Source: Axinella damicornis
Lineage: Eukaryota > Porifera > Demospongiae > Axinellida > Axinellidae
Direction: 5' to 3'
DNA: 64,000 nt
Assembly: GCA_963931865.1 (NCBI GenBank)
Contig: OZ007515.1
Location: 4,823,321 to 4,887,320, forward strand
Shown: positions 28,701 to 39,214 of the stretch, in pieces
Numbering within the stretch: the first letter of the stretch is position 1
Layout of the letters: each line of letters starts with the position of its first letter
Position numbers and translations under genes: made by a program
The notes under the pieces: model-generated
What the model was told of the DNA's origin: nothing
Seen by the model: only the letters and a program-made list of their open reading frames with translations
Database searches by the model: none

Positions 28701-28952
28701 CCCCTGATCGTGAGTGGAGTCTCTTCAATGTTTTCACAGAGCTACCCATGTGGGTTTAGTTGGGGTTCCCAGCACCGTTGGAGTGCCCTCTCATTTCGTT
28801 GGAGTTTGGGAGGTAGTGGACGTTCCAGACTCTGGGGACAGTGTTCCAGCTCAGTCAACCAATCTATGTGTGCTGGGCCAACTGTACCCTCAAGCACTGG
28901 AGGTGGTCGTATTGTCCCACCACTTGACTTTAGGAGTGAGTTTATTAAATAG
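17450..28952 (+). CDS. Secreted large lipid transfer protein (vitellogenin/MTP superfamily)
   Basis: Eleven exons with AG/GT borders and consistent phases: 17450-17554, 17627-17735, 17823-17919, 18643-18873, 21304-21683, 22371-22472, 22535-22632, 26539-26625, 26755-28059, 28191-28415, 28740-28952; 983 residues. Signal peptide MTFIVLVALLAACTAGSAA is followed by a vitellogenin-type lipid-binding N-terminal sheet (CTYKYSAEQ...GVTAVIEVSC; VNFKKAIAAAFQANF) and an alpha-helical repeat region in exon 9 (LLLAYGALAA, LLHALGNTGS, IQLASVGAMRKL). A dibasic RTKR site near residue 633 suggests furin-type cleavage. Length is near that of microsomal triglyceride transfer protein (about 900) and no von Willebrand D domain is visible, unlike vitellogenins. 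The C-terminus is Cys/Trp/Gly-rich. Likely an extracellular lipid carrier; first-donor choice (GTCATG) is the weakest junction. Confidence 0.8.
18060..18570 (-). mobile_element. Composite minisatellite element, diverged reverse copy
   Basis: Reverse-orientation array GCTGCTCCCCGATTGCGTCC with several degenerate units, with TTCGCTCGCCTACGTGAG-like sequence at its left and GTACGAAAGTCGCGTGCAAG near its right end, all matching parts of copies 1-4. Head and tail boundaries are eroded. It lies in intron 3 of the lipid transfer gene. Confidence 0.5.
18924..20228. mobile_element. TTA-flanked inverted-repeat transposon (PIF/Harbinger-like boundaries)
   Basis: Two perfect 34-bp terminal inverted repeats (18924-18957 and 20195-20228) starting GGCCCCAATTGGTTGATTC, each flanked by TTA (18921-18923 and 20229-20231). 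A TTA/TAA duplication with GG-starting ends is characteristic of PIF/Harbinger. The element is 1305 bp and holds a single intact ORF on the minus strand. No DDE transposase is visible. It sits in intron 4 of the lipid transfer gene, opposite in sense. Intact ends suggest recent insertion. Confidence 0.85.
19209..19988 (-). CDS. Transposon-borne cysteine-rich protein, possible zinc binding
   Basis: 259 residues without interruption, filling most of the TTA-flanked element. Possible metal ligands are CEEC at 153-156 and CIYC at 227-230, with further cysteines at 187, 210, 246 and 254; a basic stretch KRSKKHK lies at 127-133. The two CxxC pairs 70 residues apart could form a treble-clef or zinc-ribbon fold. 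There is no D-D-E catalytic triad that I can recognise, so it is not an obvious transposase. It may be a DNA-binding partner protein (Harbinger elements normally encode a Myb-like second protein, which this does not resemble) or a captured host gene. The intact frame in an intron implies recent activity or selection. Confidence 0.7.
   Translation of the reverse strand: MSLVNTSVYCTSTKLTILQWRILNSDVPDITLSQFFQERLLPLLDRRTCELQKVYVGKGKDSLDEAEADVNLCMSPVVSMFGAFVKFIVSSSNKDPSRPCPPQNAFQIMLASQQRMSSEEHRPSLLKRSKKHKSLPFVASIQHVKNTNLLIQCEECGMWRLVYAKKKLSAHWRRELEKMLHTFDFSCGASTSDLDLPDELSHVHFRDLSCEDPVEKLYYSMGYDPICIYCFSEDELETQDNFFPICASFKTSKCPISKQ
21207..21269. mobile_element. Hairpin element, TAGTCTCGG family (diverged)
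   Basis: Right arm TAGGGTCTGGTACCGAGACTA at 21249-21269 matches the end of the 47291-47338 hairpin; the left arm (CACCAGACCCTA) is intact only in its inner part. It lies just before the acceptor of exon 5 of the lipid transfer gene. Confidence 0.6.
21709..21995 (+). repeat. Dispersed repeat family A, copy 3
   Basis: Starts CACTCCGGCCTGGTAGGGGA, followed by GGCGTACAAAGATTCTGAC, ACTCACCTTGATGGTGGAG and GGCCGCCATTGCTCGAG in the same order as copy 1. Located in intron 5 of the lipid transfer gene. Confidence 0.7.
22128..22265. repeat. Two-copy direct repeat, about 70 bp
   Basis: CTATAATGTGGTCATTAGGA and CATTCACATGCCA occur twice about 72 bp apart in intron 5 of the lipid transfer gene. Simple local duplication. 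Confidence 0.75.
22660..23180 (+). mobile_element. Composite minisatellite element, copy 2
   Basis: Head TCAATATATTAAGATTTTAA, (TG)n, GTGACGGAAGTGGGATGTTC, about eight units of the GGGGAGCAGCAG...GCGGAC array, then GGGGGAAGTAGCTGAGCGAG with the GAGCGAAGCGAGCGAAACTACTT hairpin tail. It begins 27 bases after the donor of exon 7 of the lipid transfer gene. Confidence 0.75.
23330..24785. repeat. 64-bp satellite array split by a foldback transposon
   Basis: The unit CTTATTGGCTTTTATACTTG... (64 bp, with ACTAATAAGTACTTGTGACT) is tandemly repeated at about 23395-23787 and 24574-24720 with diverged edges. The two parts are separated by the 786-bp element at 23788-24573, which inserted into a unit. 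Confidence 0.9.
23788..24573. mobile_element. Foldback (Mutator-like) element, 9-bp target duplication
   Basis: Flanked by TATTGGCTT at 23779-23787 and 24574-24582. Ends GGTTGC(G/A)TGTAAAACGC begin arms of about 150 bp that contain GGAATGGAACGT tandem repeats; weaker complementarity (CGCGAGACTACC, ATGCCCTGG) continues toward the centre, so nearly the whole element can fold back. Long arms with 9-bp duplications fit Mutator-like or Foldback elements. No transposase ORF. Confidence 0.8.
25690..25750. repeat. 16-bp tandem repeat
   Basis: About four copies of TTCAATTTCCTCTACC with slight variation, in intron 7 of the lipid transfer gene. Confidence 0.8.
25978..26220. repeat. Tandem repeat, unit about 110 bp
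   Basis: Two full units and part of a third containing CTTCAGGGCTTGCCGAGCTA, TTTATACCACAGCCACTGTA and GCTTCCGAGGCTAGGGTACG. In intron 7 of the lipid transfer gene. Confidence 0.85.
28616..28645. repeat. Poly(G) tract
   Basis: About 20 uninterrupted G followed by further G-rich sequence, in the last intron of the lipid transfer gene. Confidence 0.95.
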
Positions 28953-29394
28953 GCAAATGCATGGTACCGTAGTCATAGACTATGTATTTCACGTGTGGCA
29001 ATAATTTTGCATTGCCAGTCTAGCGACTAAAAGTGACACACAGATGTTTCGCATGGGGACATTTTCGCAGATAACGTCACAGAAAAATATTTCGCACAGT
29101 AATGACTAGTAATGAGTTGACTGCCAATTGTTTGTATATAGCTAGTTGTTTTTGTTGTTTCTTCGTCTGTAACTTGCCATGATTAAACTCGGATTGTTGT
29201 GGGACTCTCTATTCTGTCTGAATCCCTGTAGCAGCAGTAGCTATTAAATATTTCAAGTGTTTAATATTCAGCCTTACGTCACCCACAAATGTTCACGACT
29301 GCGGTATATGGTTGTACTGATGTCTGTACTACCATGAAGTGAATGACTCTACAGTCTGTTGATCGTAATAACAAAGTAATTTACCCCACTGTAG

Positions 29395-32300
29395 GTCTTG
29401 CCAGTGGCCAGGTGAATTTCAGCTGTCCGGAGCTCCCTCCACTATCAAAACCTGCCAGGAATGTGCATGAGCTCCGTCCACAGGACATTAAAGTTGTAAT
29501 GGCTCTCGGAGACAGCATAACTGCTGGTAGGATGTGGTAGCTAGCAAGTGCATGTACATAGCAAGAAAAAGCGTAGCCAATTGGCTAGCTGATAAGAAAC
29601 TTCTCTTCTTCACAATTGTTATGCTGCACTCAGGTTTTGGAATGTTGGGTCTCCTTGGTGGCGTGCGGGAATACAGGGTGCGTATAGGTACCAGGAATGT
29701 TTGCTATATTTTTGATGGGTGGAGATTGTCTAGATCATTCATTCTTGTGTGATTTTTCACCTGACCCAACGCACACACACACAGGGTCAGTCGTGGTCCA
29801 TAGGGGGGGATCCAACTGCTCAGACGGTGGCCACTTTCCTCCGATTCTACACACCCAACATTGTGGGTGCCAGTCTCGGGAACAAAACCCTGACCAACCT
29901 TGAAGTAAGTATAATCAAAGACGCTACCATCCTATATAATTATTATACACATGTATAGCATGGCAAGGTTATGTACCGTACTTCTGCAAATAGACGCCGT
30001 GGCATTTGTTGACATTCGTAGTTAAATTTGGTGCAGTGACTATTTAAGGGTGGTGTATATTCAAGGGTGGTGTATTTTACTTTGACTTGCGCATCAACAA
30101 GCTGGTATATTGAAAGATATGGCTCTTATAAAAGCCAGTCACAATAGGCAAGATTCTGGAAGTGCTGTCTGGAATGGCTGGGTTGTATGTACAGCAGACC
30201 TTCATGATAAGGTTCTGTTTGATAGCTGCACAATTTTTTGAGGTATATGTGACTCTGTCTGTAGGTATCACACAACATTTTCATCAATTTCTTGTGCTGA
30301 TTTTAGTACCTTATTCTTCATTTTCAGACCCCATTTGTATATGAGGATTCTGATGCCTTAAATGTGGCTGTGAGTGGTGCTGAGATACCTAACCTGCTAA
30401 GCCAGATCAACAACCTCAGAAATCAGTTGAGAGTGCTCAATGAAGTAAGTACTAATAATCGCCTAGAGCTATATTGGTACAGCATAAGAACATATTGCAG
30501 CACTGCTCTGCACATTATTGCATCACTGACATAAATTATTATAATTCTGAGGGCCTGGGTTAAGCTTGTGGTGTTTAAGTGCATGGTGCAATCCCCCATG
30601 CAGTAAATAGACACAGCGTCCAACAGCACGATAAATCTTGCGAAGTTAGTAGACTTTCAGTGATCTGAAAACAGCCAATGTCTAATAGTATAGCCCATCT
30701 TACTCGTGTCTCTAGACTGGTGTAATTGACATGGAGAATGACTGGAAGCTGCTGACTATCCTGATTGGAGGAAATGACCTCTGCAGAAGGTGAGCTACAT
30801 GTACTGGCAGGAATTAAGAATATGGATTATGGGAATAACACAGAACTCCTTACATAGTTGAATATTATGCTACTGGTAGCGGGTGTAATGTAAATGATTA
30901 ATGGGTGGGCGGGAAGATGTGTCATTGCTTGTCGAACTATGAACATGAACCATGAATGTCGAACAATGGGAACACTGCACATGCGTCCTACCAGGGTCAG
31001 ACCCTAGATGTTAACTTGGCGTTAAACTGTATTTAACATCTTACCGGGTCCTCCCCTACAACTTACCCACATTGTCTTCCCCGATCCCAGGAGCAAACAC
31101 CATAGGCCAAGCCTAGGTTATGTGGTGAAAGTGGGGGACCGGCAACCCTGCCCCCCAGCACATTCCCCGGCAGCTGAGGGGAATGCGGCGGTTTGGGGGG
31201 AGGAGCTTGGAGGCAGAGCCTCCAAACCGGCCCAGAGCAGGCCTTTCAACTTTGGCCTTCCTCCCAATGTTTGATTAGCTACTAGTGTGAACAAATGACC
31301 TACAAAAGGATCCTGACTGCACCTCATGCACAGTGATCCAAACATGTAATTTTGGTACTGAAACTCACCTTGGTGGTGGAGATACAAACAATCACTTTTG
31401 TCTTCCCTTTGGCCGCCATTGCTTGAGTGCTCTCTATGACTTCAGTTGCTAGTACAGCTCCTACAAAAGTCCCACAGGGATTCTGACCACACAGTTGTGA
31501 TTGCTGTCGTCCACTGGTACTTATGGTGTTAAGTCCCACGACAGATCTCTCTCACTTGCCTGACTTGGATTATTCATTTCACAGTACAACTGACTATACT
31601 TATGTTTTCTACAATACAGCTGCTGCTCAGCAACTACAGCTGATGACTTTGAGCACCACCTGCGTATTACTCTGGATGAAATCAGAAATAACATCCCCAG
31701 GGTTTTTGTCAACCTTGTACCCTTGGGCAACCTTTCTGAGGTAATTTCATTGGAAGTTGTTCTCAGTGTTGAGATGAAAGCTTCCTGAATTTATTACTTC
31801 AGAAACCTATAAGTTGATGAATCAAGTATTATCATCATTCTCACTACTATCAATGACATAATGTACAGATCCTATACAGGCTCTCAGCTGAGCAGTCAGA
31901 GCACTGTGTAGACCTTCGAACTGTTGCATGTACTTGTGCCTTTGTACCAGGACCAGCAGGGAACAGATTCAGGTTTGTCAACTTGTGTATGAATGTCTTT
32001 GTAAGTTTATAATATCTGCTCAAAACACATGCAGGCAAGAATTGGATACACTGACAGTGCAGTATGGTCAACGAATAAGAGAGGTACTATATATTATGTG
32101 GCACTTATTATCAATAAGGCTGTTACCATGACTACCACCATAATTATCATTCTCACCATTAATAGCTAACTTTCATTGGTGACATTAATATAATTCTGCT
32201 GTCCCAAAGGATGCTTGAATTAATGTATCCTCACCTTGCAGGTAGCCCAGAATTACACAGCAAGGGGATACGATGATTTTGCTGTGGTAGTACAGCCTTT

Positions 32301-32609
32301 CTTCGCTGGTGTAACTGCTGGTAACCTCACAATTGACTTTCTCTCAGATGTGAGTCAAATAATAAAGCGGTTGTTGTATACATCTCCATATACCTGCCAC
32401 ATGAACTCCAGCTTCCTAATCTCCATGGCATGTCTCCTCCATCCCTCATGCAGCTGGACTATTTCCACCCCTCCCTAATTGCACACCAGCAAATGGCTAA
32501 GGCCCTCTGGAACAGCATGCTCACTCCAGCGGCACGCAAGAAGACCTACTTTGATACCACTGAATCAATTGTGTGTCCTGAAAGCACGACTCACTTGTAC
32601 ACAAACTAA
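29395..32609 (+). CDS. PLB1-like GDSL phospholipase/lipase, copy C (5' end unresolved)
   Basis: Exons 29395-29526, 29634-29677, 29785-29904, 30328-30444, 30716-30789, 31620-31740, 31869-31972, 32035-32083, 32242-32349, 32454-32609. Intron positions and phases equal copies A and B, but exons 2-4, 6, 7 and 9 differ by multiples of three, so C is the more distant paralogue. Catalytic blocks are GDSIT, IGGDPT, IGGNDLC and DYFHPS. I find no signal peptide: the first recognised exon can be entered by an acceptor at 29391-29394 (needing an upstream exon ending in phase 1) or read from an in-frame ATG at 29343, which gives a non-hydrophobic start. At least 341 residues. The lipid transfer gene ends about 440 bp upstream. 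Confidence 0.85.
31290..31525 (+). repeat. Dispersed repeat family A, copy 4
   Basis: CCTACAAAAGGATCCTGACT, ACTCACCTTGGTGGTGGAGA, TTGGCCGCCATTGCTTGAG and GGGATTCTGACCACACAG follow the family order; the CTCCTGGTAGGGG head is missing. In intron 5 of PLB-C. Confidence 0.65.
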
Positions 32610-32872
32610 TTGAACCACAATATGTTCACATGCAGCCCACAGTTAATTTTCTTGTAACTTAATAATTGTGCTTTGGTAATTAGAATTAAGGTTACTAATC
32701 GCATGAAGACTTTGTTTAGACTATGCTGCATACTCAGTATGATGATCTTTGCTCTTATCCATCAATGAACTTCAATAGGCTAGTATAGCTACATGACAAT
32801 GGATAACTTGGTGGGGAAATAACACTATGTTATACATGTAGGTAGTGTCATGAAAGAGTGAGAGAGTGATGA

Positions 32873-32996
32873 ATGTGTTCCCTAGATAAACCTCTTTGCA
32901 GTCTACCTCAAGCCTAATTCGTAGTGAGCCAAGTTCTCTGAGAATGTCTTGTGCTGTCGGCCTTCTGTCTGTATTCGTCAATTCATTGTCAGACAA
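32873..32996 (-). pseudogene. Possible protein-kinase C-terminal tail fragment
   Basis: A short minus-strand frame reads NELTNTDRRPTAQDILRELGSLR, resembling the last helix of protein kinase domains (the invariant Arg in xxRP(S/T)...I...L). No other kinase exon is nearby and a retrotransposon abuts it upstream. Probably a gene fragment; identification is weak. Confidence 0.25.
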
Positions 32997-33172
32997 GTAG
33001 GACTATAATGCAGGCCAATGGCAATTAGCTAGTTCTTCCCTTTCATCCACTGGTGGAAAATGGCCAGTGCAAGTTTCAAGGAGCAATAATCATCCATCTT
33101 TAAATAATTGGAGTCTGCTGGTATGGGGTGTAGGCTTCAGGGACAGCATAGCTAGAGGGGGTTGCCAGGACC

Positions 33173-36100
33173 AATTATTATTATTATTATTATTATTGCT
33201 TTACAGCAGAGTGCATGTTGTGGCGGTGGTGAGAGTGGTACACAAAAGAGACTGAAAGTTAGCTGAGAATAACTGCTGTAGGTCAGCTAAAAGATTCTTA
33301 GCTGCCTTAACTTAATACATACACATACTTATTCGTTAGGTTAAGTGGTGACTGGCGTATGACGTTAGTAGTAGTCAATAGTTGCTATAGTGAGGTGAAT
33401 ACTGTCCTGGGAACAGTTGAACATTTAGAACAGGGACATGAATAGTGGAAGGAGCAGGTGGATTCGGGGTTGAAGTTGGCGAGAAAATGGTTCCAAAGAG
33501 TAACTTTGAGACGATGCTTTATTAGCTTGTAGCTAAGAGTCAAGTCTATAGCTGGGAGTGAATTCCATAGAGATGGTAATCTATTGAAATAAAACTGTTT
33601 ATCTCTTGAATGTTTTGATAGAGGTTGGACTAGCTTCATATGCGATCCAGACCTAGTTTGGTTCGTGTTGAAGGAGACAAAATTGACAATATTAAATGAG
33701 CTGCTGTTAGCTTCAGGAGATTTCAAAGATTTGATGAAGAAGCAGATGTCGTGTAGTTCGAACAACATCGATAGAGGCAGTAGGTGCAGCTTTGTCAACC
33801 TTGCTTTGTAGTCAGAAGTATAGTCGTTTAGAATGTATTTTGTTGCACGGCGTTGAATTGATTCTATTAAGTTGATGTCTTTGATCAGAACCGGTCTCCA
33901 GATTTGTGAGCCATATAACAGTTGGGATCTCACAAGAGATATGTAGAGTCGTTTCTTTGTACTGATACTATTTGTAGCACAGAAAGTGCGGCGAAGCAGC
34001 CCCAACTTCTTGTAGGCTTTAGAGGATATGAGGTGCAGGTGATCTGTCCACTTAAGGTCAGATGCTATTACAATGCCCAGGTCTTTGTGAGAGTTGCAAG
34101 GTGCAATTGACCGACCATTTATGTAGTAGGAGGAGTCAGCTGTAGACAGAGGGTTAGAGCGTTTGGTATTGATGGATAAGAGATGGAGCTTAGTTTCATT
34201 GAATGCCAACAGCCACTTTTTGCTCCAAGAGGAAACCCCATCCAGGTCGGATTGCAGCAGGAGACTATCAGAAGGTGAGGATATGCGAGAGAGGCATTTG
34301 GTGTCGTCCGCAAAAAGGAATAACTTAGTGAAGAGGCTACTGGATGGGAGATCGTTGATGTATATAAAAAACAAGAGGGGACCCAGAATGCTACCCTGGG
34401 GTACCCCAGAGATCACAGGAAGTGAAGAGGAAGAGAAACCAGAGATTGAGACATGCTGCTGTCTGCCTAGTAAGTAGGCGCGAAACCAATACCAGAGACT
34501 CCCATTTACACCCACTTTCCGGAGCTTCAGTAGCAGTTCATGGTGGGGAACGCTGTCAAATGCCTTCCTGAAGTCGAGGTATATGACATCACATCTGGCA
34601 TTGCTGTTGATATCATTATGAATGTTGGCTAGGAAGGTAAGTAGTTGTTGAATTGCTGAGCGGTGCTGGAGAAAGCCAAATTGGGAATCATGGATGATGT
34701 TGTGCTTCATGATGAACGCACTCAGTTTGTCATAGACTAGACGTTTGAGGACTTTTGAAATAATACAGAGGAGGGAAATAGGACGATAGTTAATTACTTG
34801 ACTTTTATCTCCAGATTTATAGACAGGAGTAATTGAATGGTGCTTCCATTCTAGAGGAACGATGTGCTTGGAGATGCTTAGAGAATAGAGGTGGTGCAGC
34901 GGGATGTAGAGCGCTAGTGAACAGTATTTCAACAATTTGGAGCCAATTCCATCACAGCCCATAGATTTGTTAGGGTCTAGGCTCGAGAGTGCTGTAAGAA
35001 CCTCAAGTTCAGAGATTGATATCGAACAAATGCTAGGCGAAGCCACAGGAAGATTGTCCAGACTAGGAAGCCTGTAAGAGCTGATTGTAAAGACTGAGTG
35101 GAAGAAAGAGTTAAAGAGTTCAGCCCTCTCAGTGTCCTGAGAAGCAGAAGAGGTGCCTAGAAATACGGTTGATGGAATGGAGCTGTCTTTAGTGAGAGAG
35201 TGAATATATTGAGATTTTGCGTGTAAAATTTTGTCCCGAAGGGTTGACTGGTATTGGGCTACTTTGTTGCAGAGATGGGCAGTAGGTTTCCTTGAAGCTT
35301 TTTTCCTGAGTGTGCGAAGAGACTTAGACAAGTGTCTGAGCTCTGGAGTGAACCAGCATGGGTATTGAAAGCATCTGAGTCTCACTTTGGGTATGTAGAT
35401 GTTCATAGCTTCGTAGATTGAGCTCTTCACAGTGTTCCATACAAGTTCAACATCACTGTAGCGGAGACAGGAGGAATAATCGTAGTCAATAAGGTATGAA
35501 CAGATACCGTCATAGTCAGCTTTGGGGAAATCAAATACATATTTTGGAGTTGTTGATGTTGTTAGGGAAGGAGGGGAGGAATGTGAGATCAGGAAGGTGA
35601 CTACATAGTGATCGGACAAGAGAATCTGGTCATCCTTGCAGATTGAGAGGTTACTGATGCACTCAACGGAATTAGTCAGCACAAGGTCTAGGGTATTGCC
35701 TTTAATGTGAGTGGGACCCTCTAACATTTGCATGAGATCATTGAAGTCGCAGAGTGCTCTAGAGGTGGAGGAAGTGGCAGTGAGAGTGCTCCAATGAATA
35801 TCTGGACAATTGAAATCATCAACCAGGATGACATGGCTGGGAGAGCTAGATTGGACAATTTGTGATAAGCAAGAGAAGGCGTCGAAGACCTGTGCATCAT
35901 TAGAACTGGGAGGGATATACGTGCAGCAGACAGTGACTGATGTTATGGAATAATTTGACGGACAAGACCTCAGTGTGAGGTGAATTGTTTCTGACAATGC
36001 ATGTGACTGGGATGGTATCCTTTACAGCAATCATCACTCCGCCTCCACGGGAGCATCTGTCATTGCGGAAGATGTTGTAGTTGGAGGGAAGAATCTCATG

Positions 36101-36400
36101 GTCGAACACAAAGTCAGACAACCAGGTTTCTGTCAGGCAAATTACATCATAGTTAGACGAATAAATTATTGATTGGAATTTGCGTAGTTTGTTGACCAGA
36201 CTCCTTATGTTTAGATAGCAGAAGGTGATTGAGCTGTGATCATTAGTTGAGTCGTGGGGAGAACATTGTGGGTTGTGACAAGAACATTGCAAAACGTGCT
36301 GGCATTGAGGATTGTGTCGAGGACATTGTAAATCACAATGAGGACATTGGGGATCAGGTTGTGAACAAGTTAGTAGATTGTGGTGTGTGTGTGTGGACAA
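33173..36400 (-). mobile_element. Non-LTR retrotransposon (Jockey/CR1/L2-like), frameshifted
   Basis: Two overlapping minus-strand frames, 36400-35900 and 35997-33385, together encode an apurinic endonuclease and a reverse transcriptase, broken by a single shift near 35960. Endonuclease motifs: YLNIRSLVNK, ETWL, RGGGVMIAVKD, DDFN (normally GDFN; the Gly is Asp) and SDH. Reverse transcriptase: YRPISLL, YLDFRKAFD, GVPQGSILGP, FADD (residues 562-565 of the second frame). The C-terminus has the CPCSKC motif. An (ATT)n tract at 33175-33196, (AAT)n on the coding strand, marks the 3' end. It appears dead but young, with only one shift and no other stop in 3 kb. The 5' end is not defined. Confidence 0.9.
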
Positions 36401-36712
36401 TGAAGTGGCAAATTACATCAATGGTTGCTATAGTGATACAAAATTTGTAGAACCAAAGTCTGAGACCCGGATGAGGGCTCTAGGAGGATGTCACAATGGA
36501 TGACGGACGTTGGCTAGCAGGTGGAGGTAGTTGAGAGCTCTGACTATACCTGAAAAGATCTACTTAATTTGACTCCATGAAATTAAGTCAGAAACAAGCA
36601 CTCTTCTTAGCCTGTCAGGATAATGGGCTCTTCTTCCATGGCAGCACCACTGCAGTGAAGAGCTACAAGTTGCCCATTGTAGCTAATGTCTGGCATATGC
36701 TGTAACAATGCT

Positions 36713-37065
36713 CACAATGTAATCACAGTGTTTAGAAGATTTTATGTCATTATTGGCATATTGTACGTCAATTCACCACACTGTGAATGCAGGCAGCTGA
36801 CTATCTCCATGTAATTAGTTCTGCTGTTCATATAATTATGTTATGCGCTATAAAGGCATCACACATTTCATACAAGACAGTTCACAATGTAATACGATGT
36901 TCAGAACATTTACTGTCATTATTGGCATATTGTATGTAAATTCGCCACACTGTGAATGCAGGCAGCTGACTGTCTCCATATAATTATTCTGACTTATTCT
37001 GCAGTTTATGTAATTATGCTATGCGCTATAAAGGCATCACACATTTCATACGAGACAGTTCTCCA
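36713..37065. repeat. Two-copy direct duplication, about 178 bp
   Basis: GTCATTATTGGCATATTGTA, CCACACTGTGAATGCAGGCA and GCGCTATAAAGGCATCACAC occur twice in the same order. Non-coding. Confidence 0.85.
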
Positions 37066-37229
37066 CGCTGCCATCCTGTTACTCTTGTCAAGTGACTGCG
37101 AACTGTGAACCCACAACTGGTGCATGCTGCTACGTTCATTTCTCGTGCAAAGAGGCACACATGCACTGTGTGGAGAAAACTAATCTGGTTGAAGAGTTTT
37201 ATCAGTAACCCACTGCCCCCTGATGCTCT

Positions 37230-37432
37230 GACTGCTCCCCACCCTCCTCTATATACCACCTGACGCTTTGACTGCTCCCCACCCTCCTCTACCACCTGAC
37301 GCTTTGACTGCTCCCCACTCTCCTCTGCCACCTGACGCTTTGACTCTCCTCTGCCACCTGACGCTTTGACTGCTCCCCACTCTCCTCTGCCACCTGACGC
37401 TTTGACTGCTCCCCACCCTCCTCTGCCAATCT
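37230..37432. repeat. Minisatellite, unit about 36 bp
   Basis: About six units of CTGACGCTTTGACTGCTCCC followed by CACTCTCCTCTGCCAC, some shortened. The minus-strand ORF across it encodes a repetitive peptide and is not considered a gene. Confidence 0.9.
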
Positions 37433-37599
37433 GTTCACTTGTCATCTGAATCGTCTTCTCTCTAGATCTGTGCAAGGTTCTCCCGTTGGTCAGTCTGCAC
37501 AGTCTCCACTGGAGGCAACTGGCTAGTGCAAGTTTCAAGGAGCAATATCCCAAAACTGAAAATGTCCATCTTTGGAGTCTGCTGGTGTTGATTGCTCTC

Positions 37600-38520
37600 C
37601 ACCCTCTTCAAGTTCCAATCTCTTCATTCATCTCTTCTCTCGGCACAACCCAGAAAGGTTTCTCTGGCTTGGTCTGTGCAGCCTGCAGAGTTAACTCTCT
37701 CCAACTCCTGGTGAGTGTCTCCTTGAAAGCAAACTCCTGGTGAGTGTCTACTCGAAAGCAAAGCATAAGTCTCGGACTTTGGTTCTACTGTAACATAATT
37801 AATACATAATCATGTATCACATAATTAATACATAATCATGTATCACATAATAATACATAATCATGTATCACATAATTAATTATGGCAGTGACCACTAACC
37901 CTGGAAACCTGCTCCTGAAGCCTTACAACCCCATACATCCTAGGATAACCTCTTCATTCATCTCTTCTCTCGGCACAACCCAGAAAGGTTTCTCTGGCTT
38001 GGTCTGTGCAGCCTGCAGAGTTAACTCTCTCCAACTCCTTCCTGGTGAGTGTCTCCTCGAAAGCAAAGCATAAGTCTCGGACTTTGGTTCTACATAATTA
38101 ATACATAATCGTGTATCACATAATTAATACATAATCATGTATCACATAATCATGTATCACATAATTAATTATGGCAGTGACCACTAACCCTGGAAACCTG
38201 CTCCTGAAGCCTACAACCCCATACATCCTAGGATTATTATCCTCTTCATTTATCTCTTCTCTCGGCACAACCCAGAAAGGTTTCTCTGGCTTGGTCTGTG
38301 CAGCCTGCAGAGTTAACTGTGAGTGTCTCCTCGAAAGCAAAGCACAAGTCTCGGACTTTGGTTCTACATAATTAATACATAATCATGTATCACATAATTA
38401 ATACATAATCATGTATCATACATAATCATGTAGCACATAATTAATGCATAATTATGGCAGTGACCACTAACCCTGGAAACCTGCTCCTGAAGCCTACAAC
38501 CCCATACATCCTAGGATAAC
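37600..38520. repeat. Tandem repeat, three units of about 290-330 bp
   Basis: Each unit contains CACAACCCAGAAAGGTTTCT, AGTCTCGGACTTTGGTTCTA, several ATAATTAATACATAATCATG copies and CCACTAACCCTGGAAACCTG. The same 60-residue frame (SSLGTTQKGFSGLVCAACRV) is open in each unit, which follows from duplication and does not show a gene. Confidence 0.9.
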
Positions 38521-38934
38521 TTGCTGCTCTTTATTTGTGCCACCATACACAGAAGGAGAGCCTATTATCATACATCCGAACTTGTCGCTCTTCATTTGTG
38601 CCACCACTCTTTATTTGTGCCACCACAGAAGGAGAGCCTATAACCATGAAAGTAATGTTGCGCAGTTCCCGAAATCGCGAGCATACAGCTACAGAGTTTC
38701 ACCATCAGTCATAAAGCACACAATGTTTCATTCTCTGTCAAGCAAGTTAGCACAGTCGCTCTTTTCTGCAATATAATAGCTTATACATGTAGGCCATTTC
38801 CTGTTCTTTCGTGCATTATGCATTGTTGTAGCTAGTATAGGCTATAGGGCTCACACTCACGTATAGTAAGGCATGGCTGAATGAATTGGTCAAATCCGGA
38901 GAGATTACGGAAAAGTGTAATTGATACACGGAAG

Positions 38935-39213
38935 CTACCTCGCGGTTGCGATGTGAGTTAGCTTAGTCCAGCGTTTGTTTGTGTCATCCACAGATGAAAC
39001 TGCGAGGATGTGACCGCTTCTTTGTACGCATAGTAGATGGGTAGTTCGGGGCAAAACAAAGTAGCCTCCATCCGCTTTTGAATCTTGTGCTAGGACTGTG
39101 AAAATCGCGGAGCGAGGGTAGAGATGACGACGGTGAAGGCCGACACGGAGCTCTTGTAGCTGTTGCTGGAGTCTCTTTTGGTGTTCTGGAGGTAGGTACC
39201 TATGTGTATTCAA
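38935..39213 (-). CDS. Hypothetical 92-residue ORF
   Basis: An uninterrupted frame from an ATG at 39213 (MNTHRYLPPEHQKRLQQQLQ...), mixed in composition and not low-complexity, ending in ...THIATAR. No family is recognised and no convincing splice sites flank it. Its composition is more protein-like than neighbouring chance ORFs, hence the entry, but it may be a transposon remnant. Confidence 0.2.
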   Translation of the reverse strand: MNTHRYLPPEHQKRLQQQLQELRVGLHRRHLYPRSAIFTVLAQDSKADGGYFVLPRTTHLLCVQRSGHILAVSSVDDTNKRWTKLTHIATAR

Positions 39214-39214
39214 C

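Noticed and set aside
37026..37553. 175-residue minus-strand ORF
   Set aside because: Centre is the 36-bp minisatellite; the edges show no recognisable domain or splice sites.
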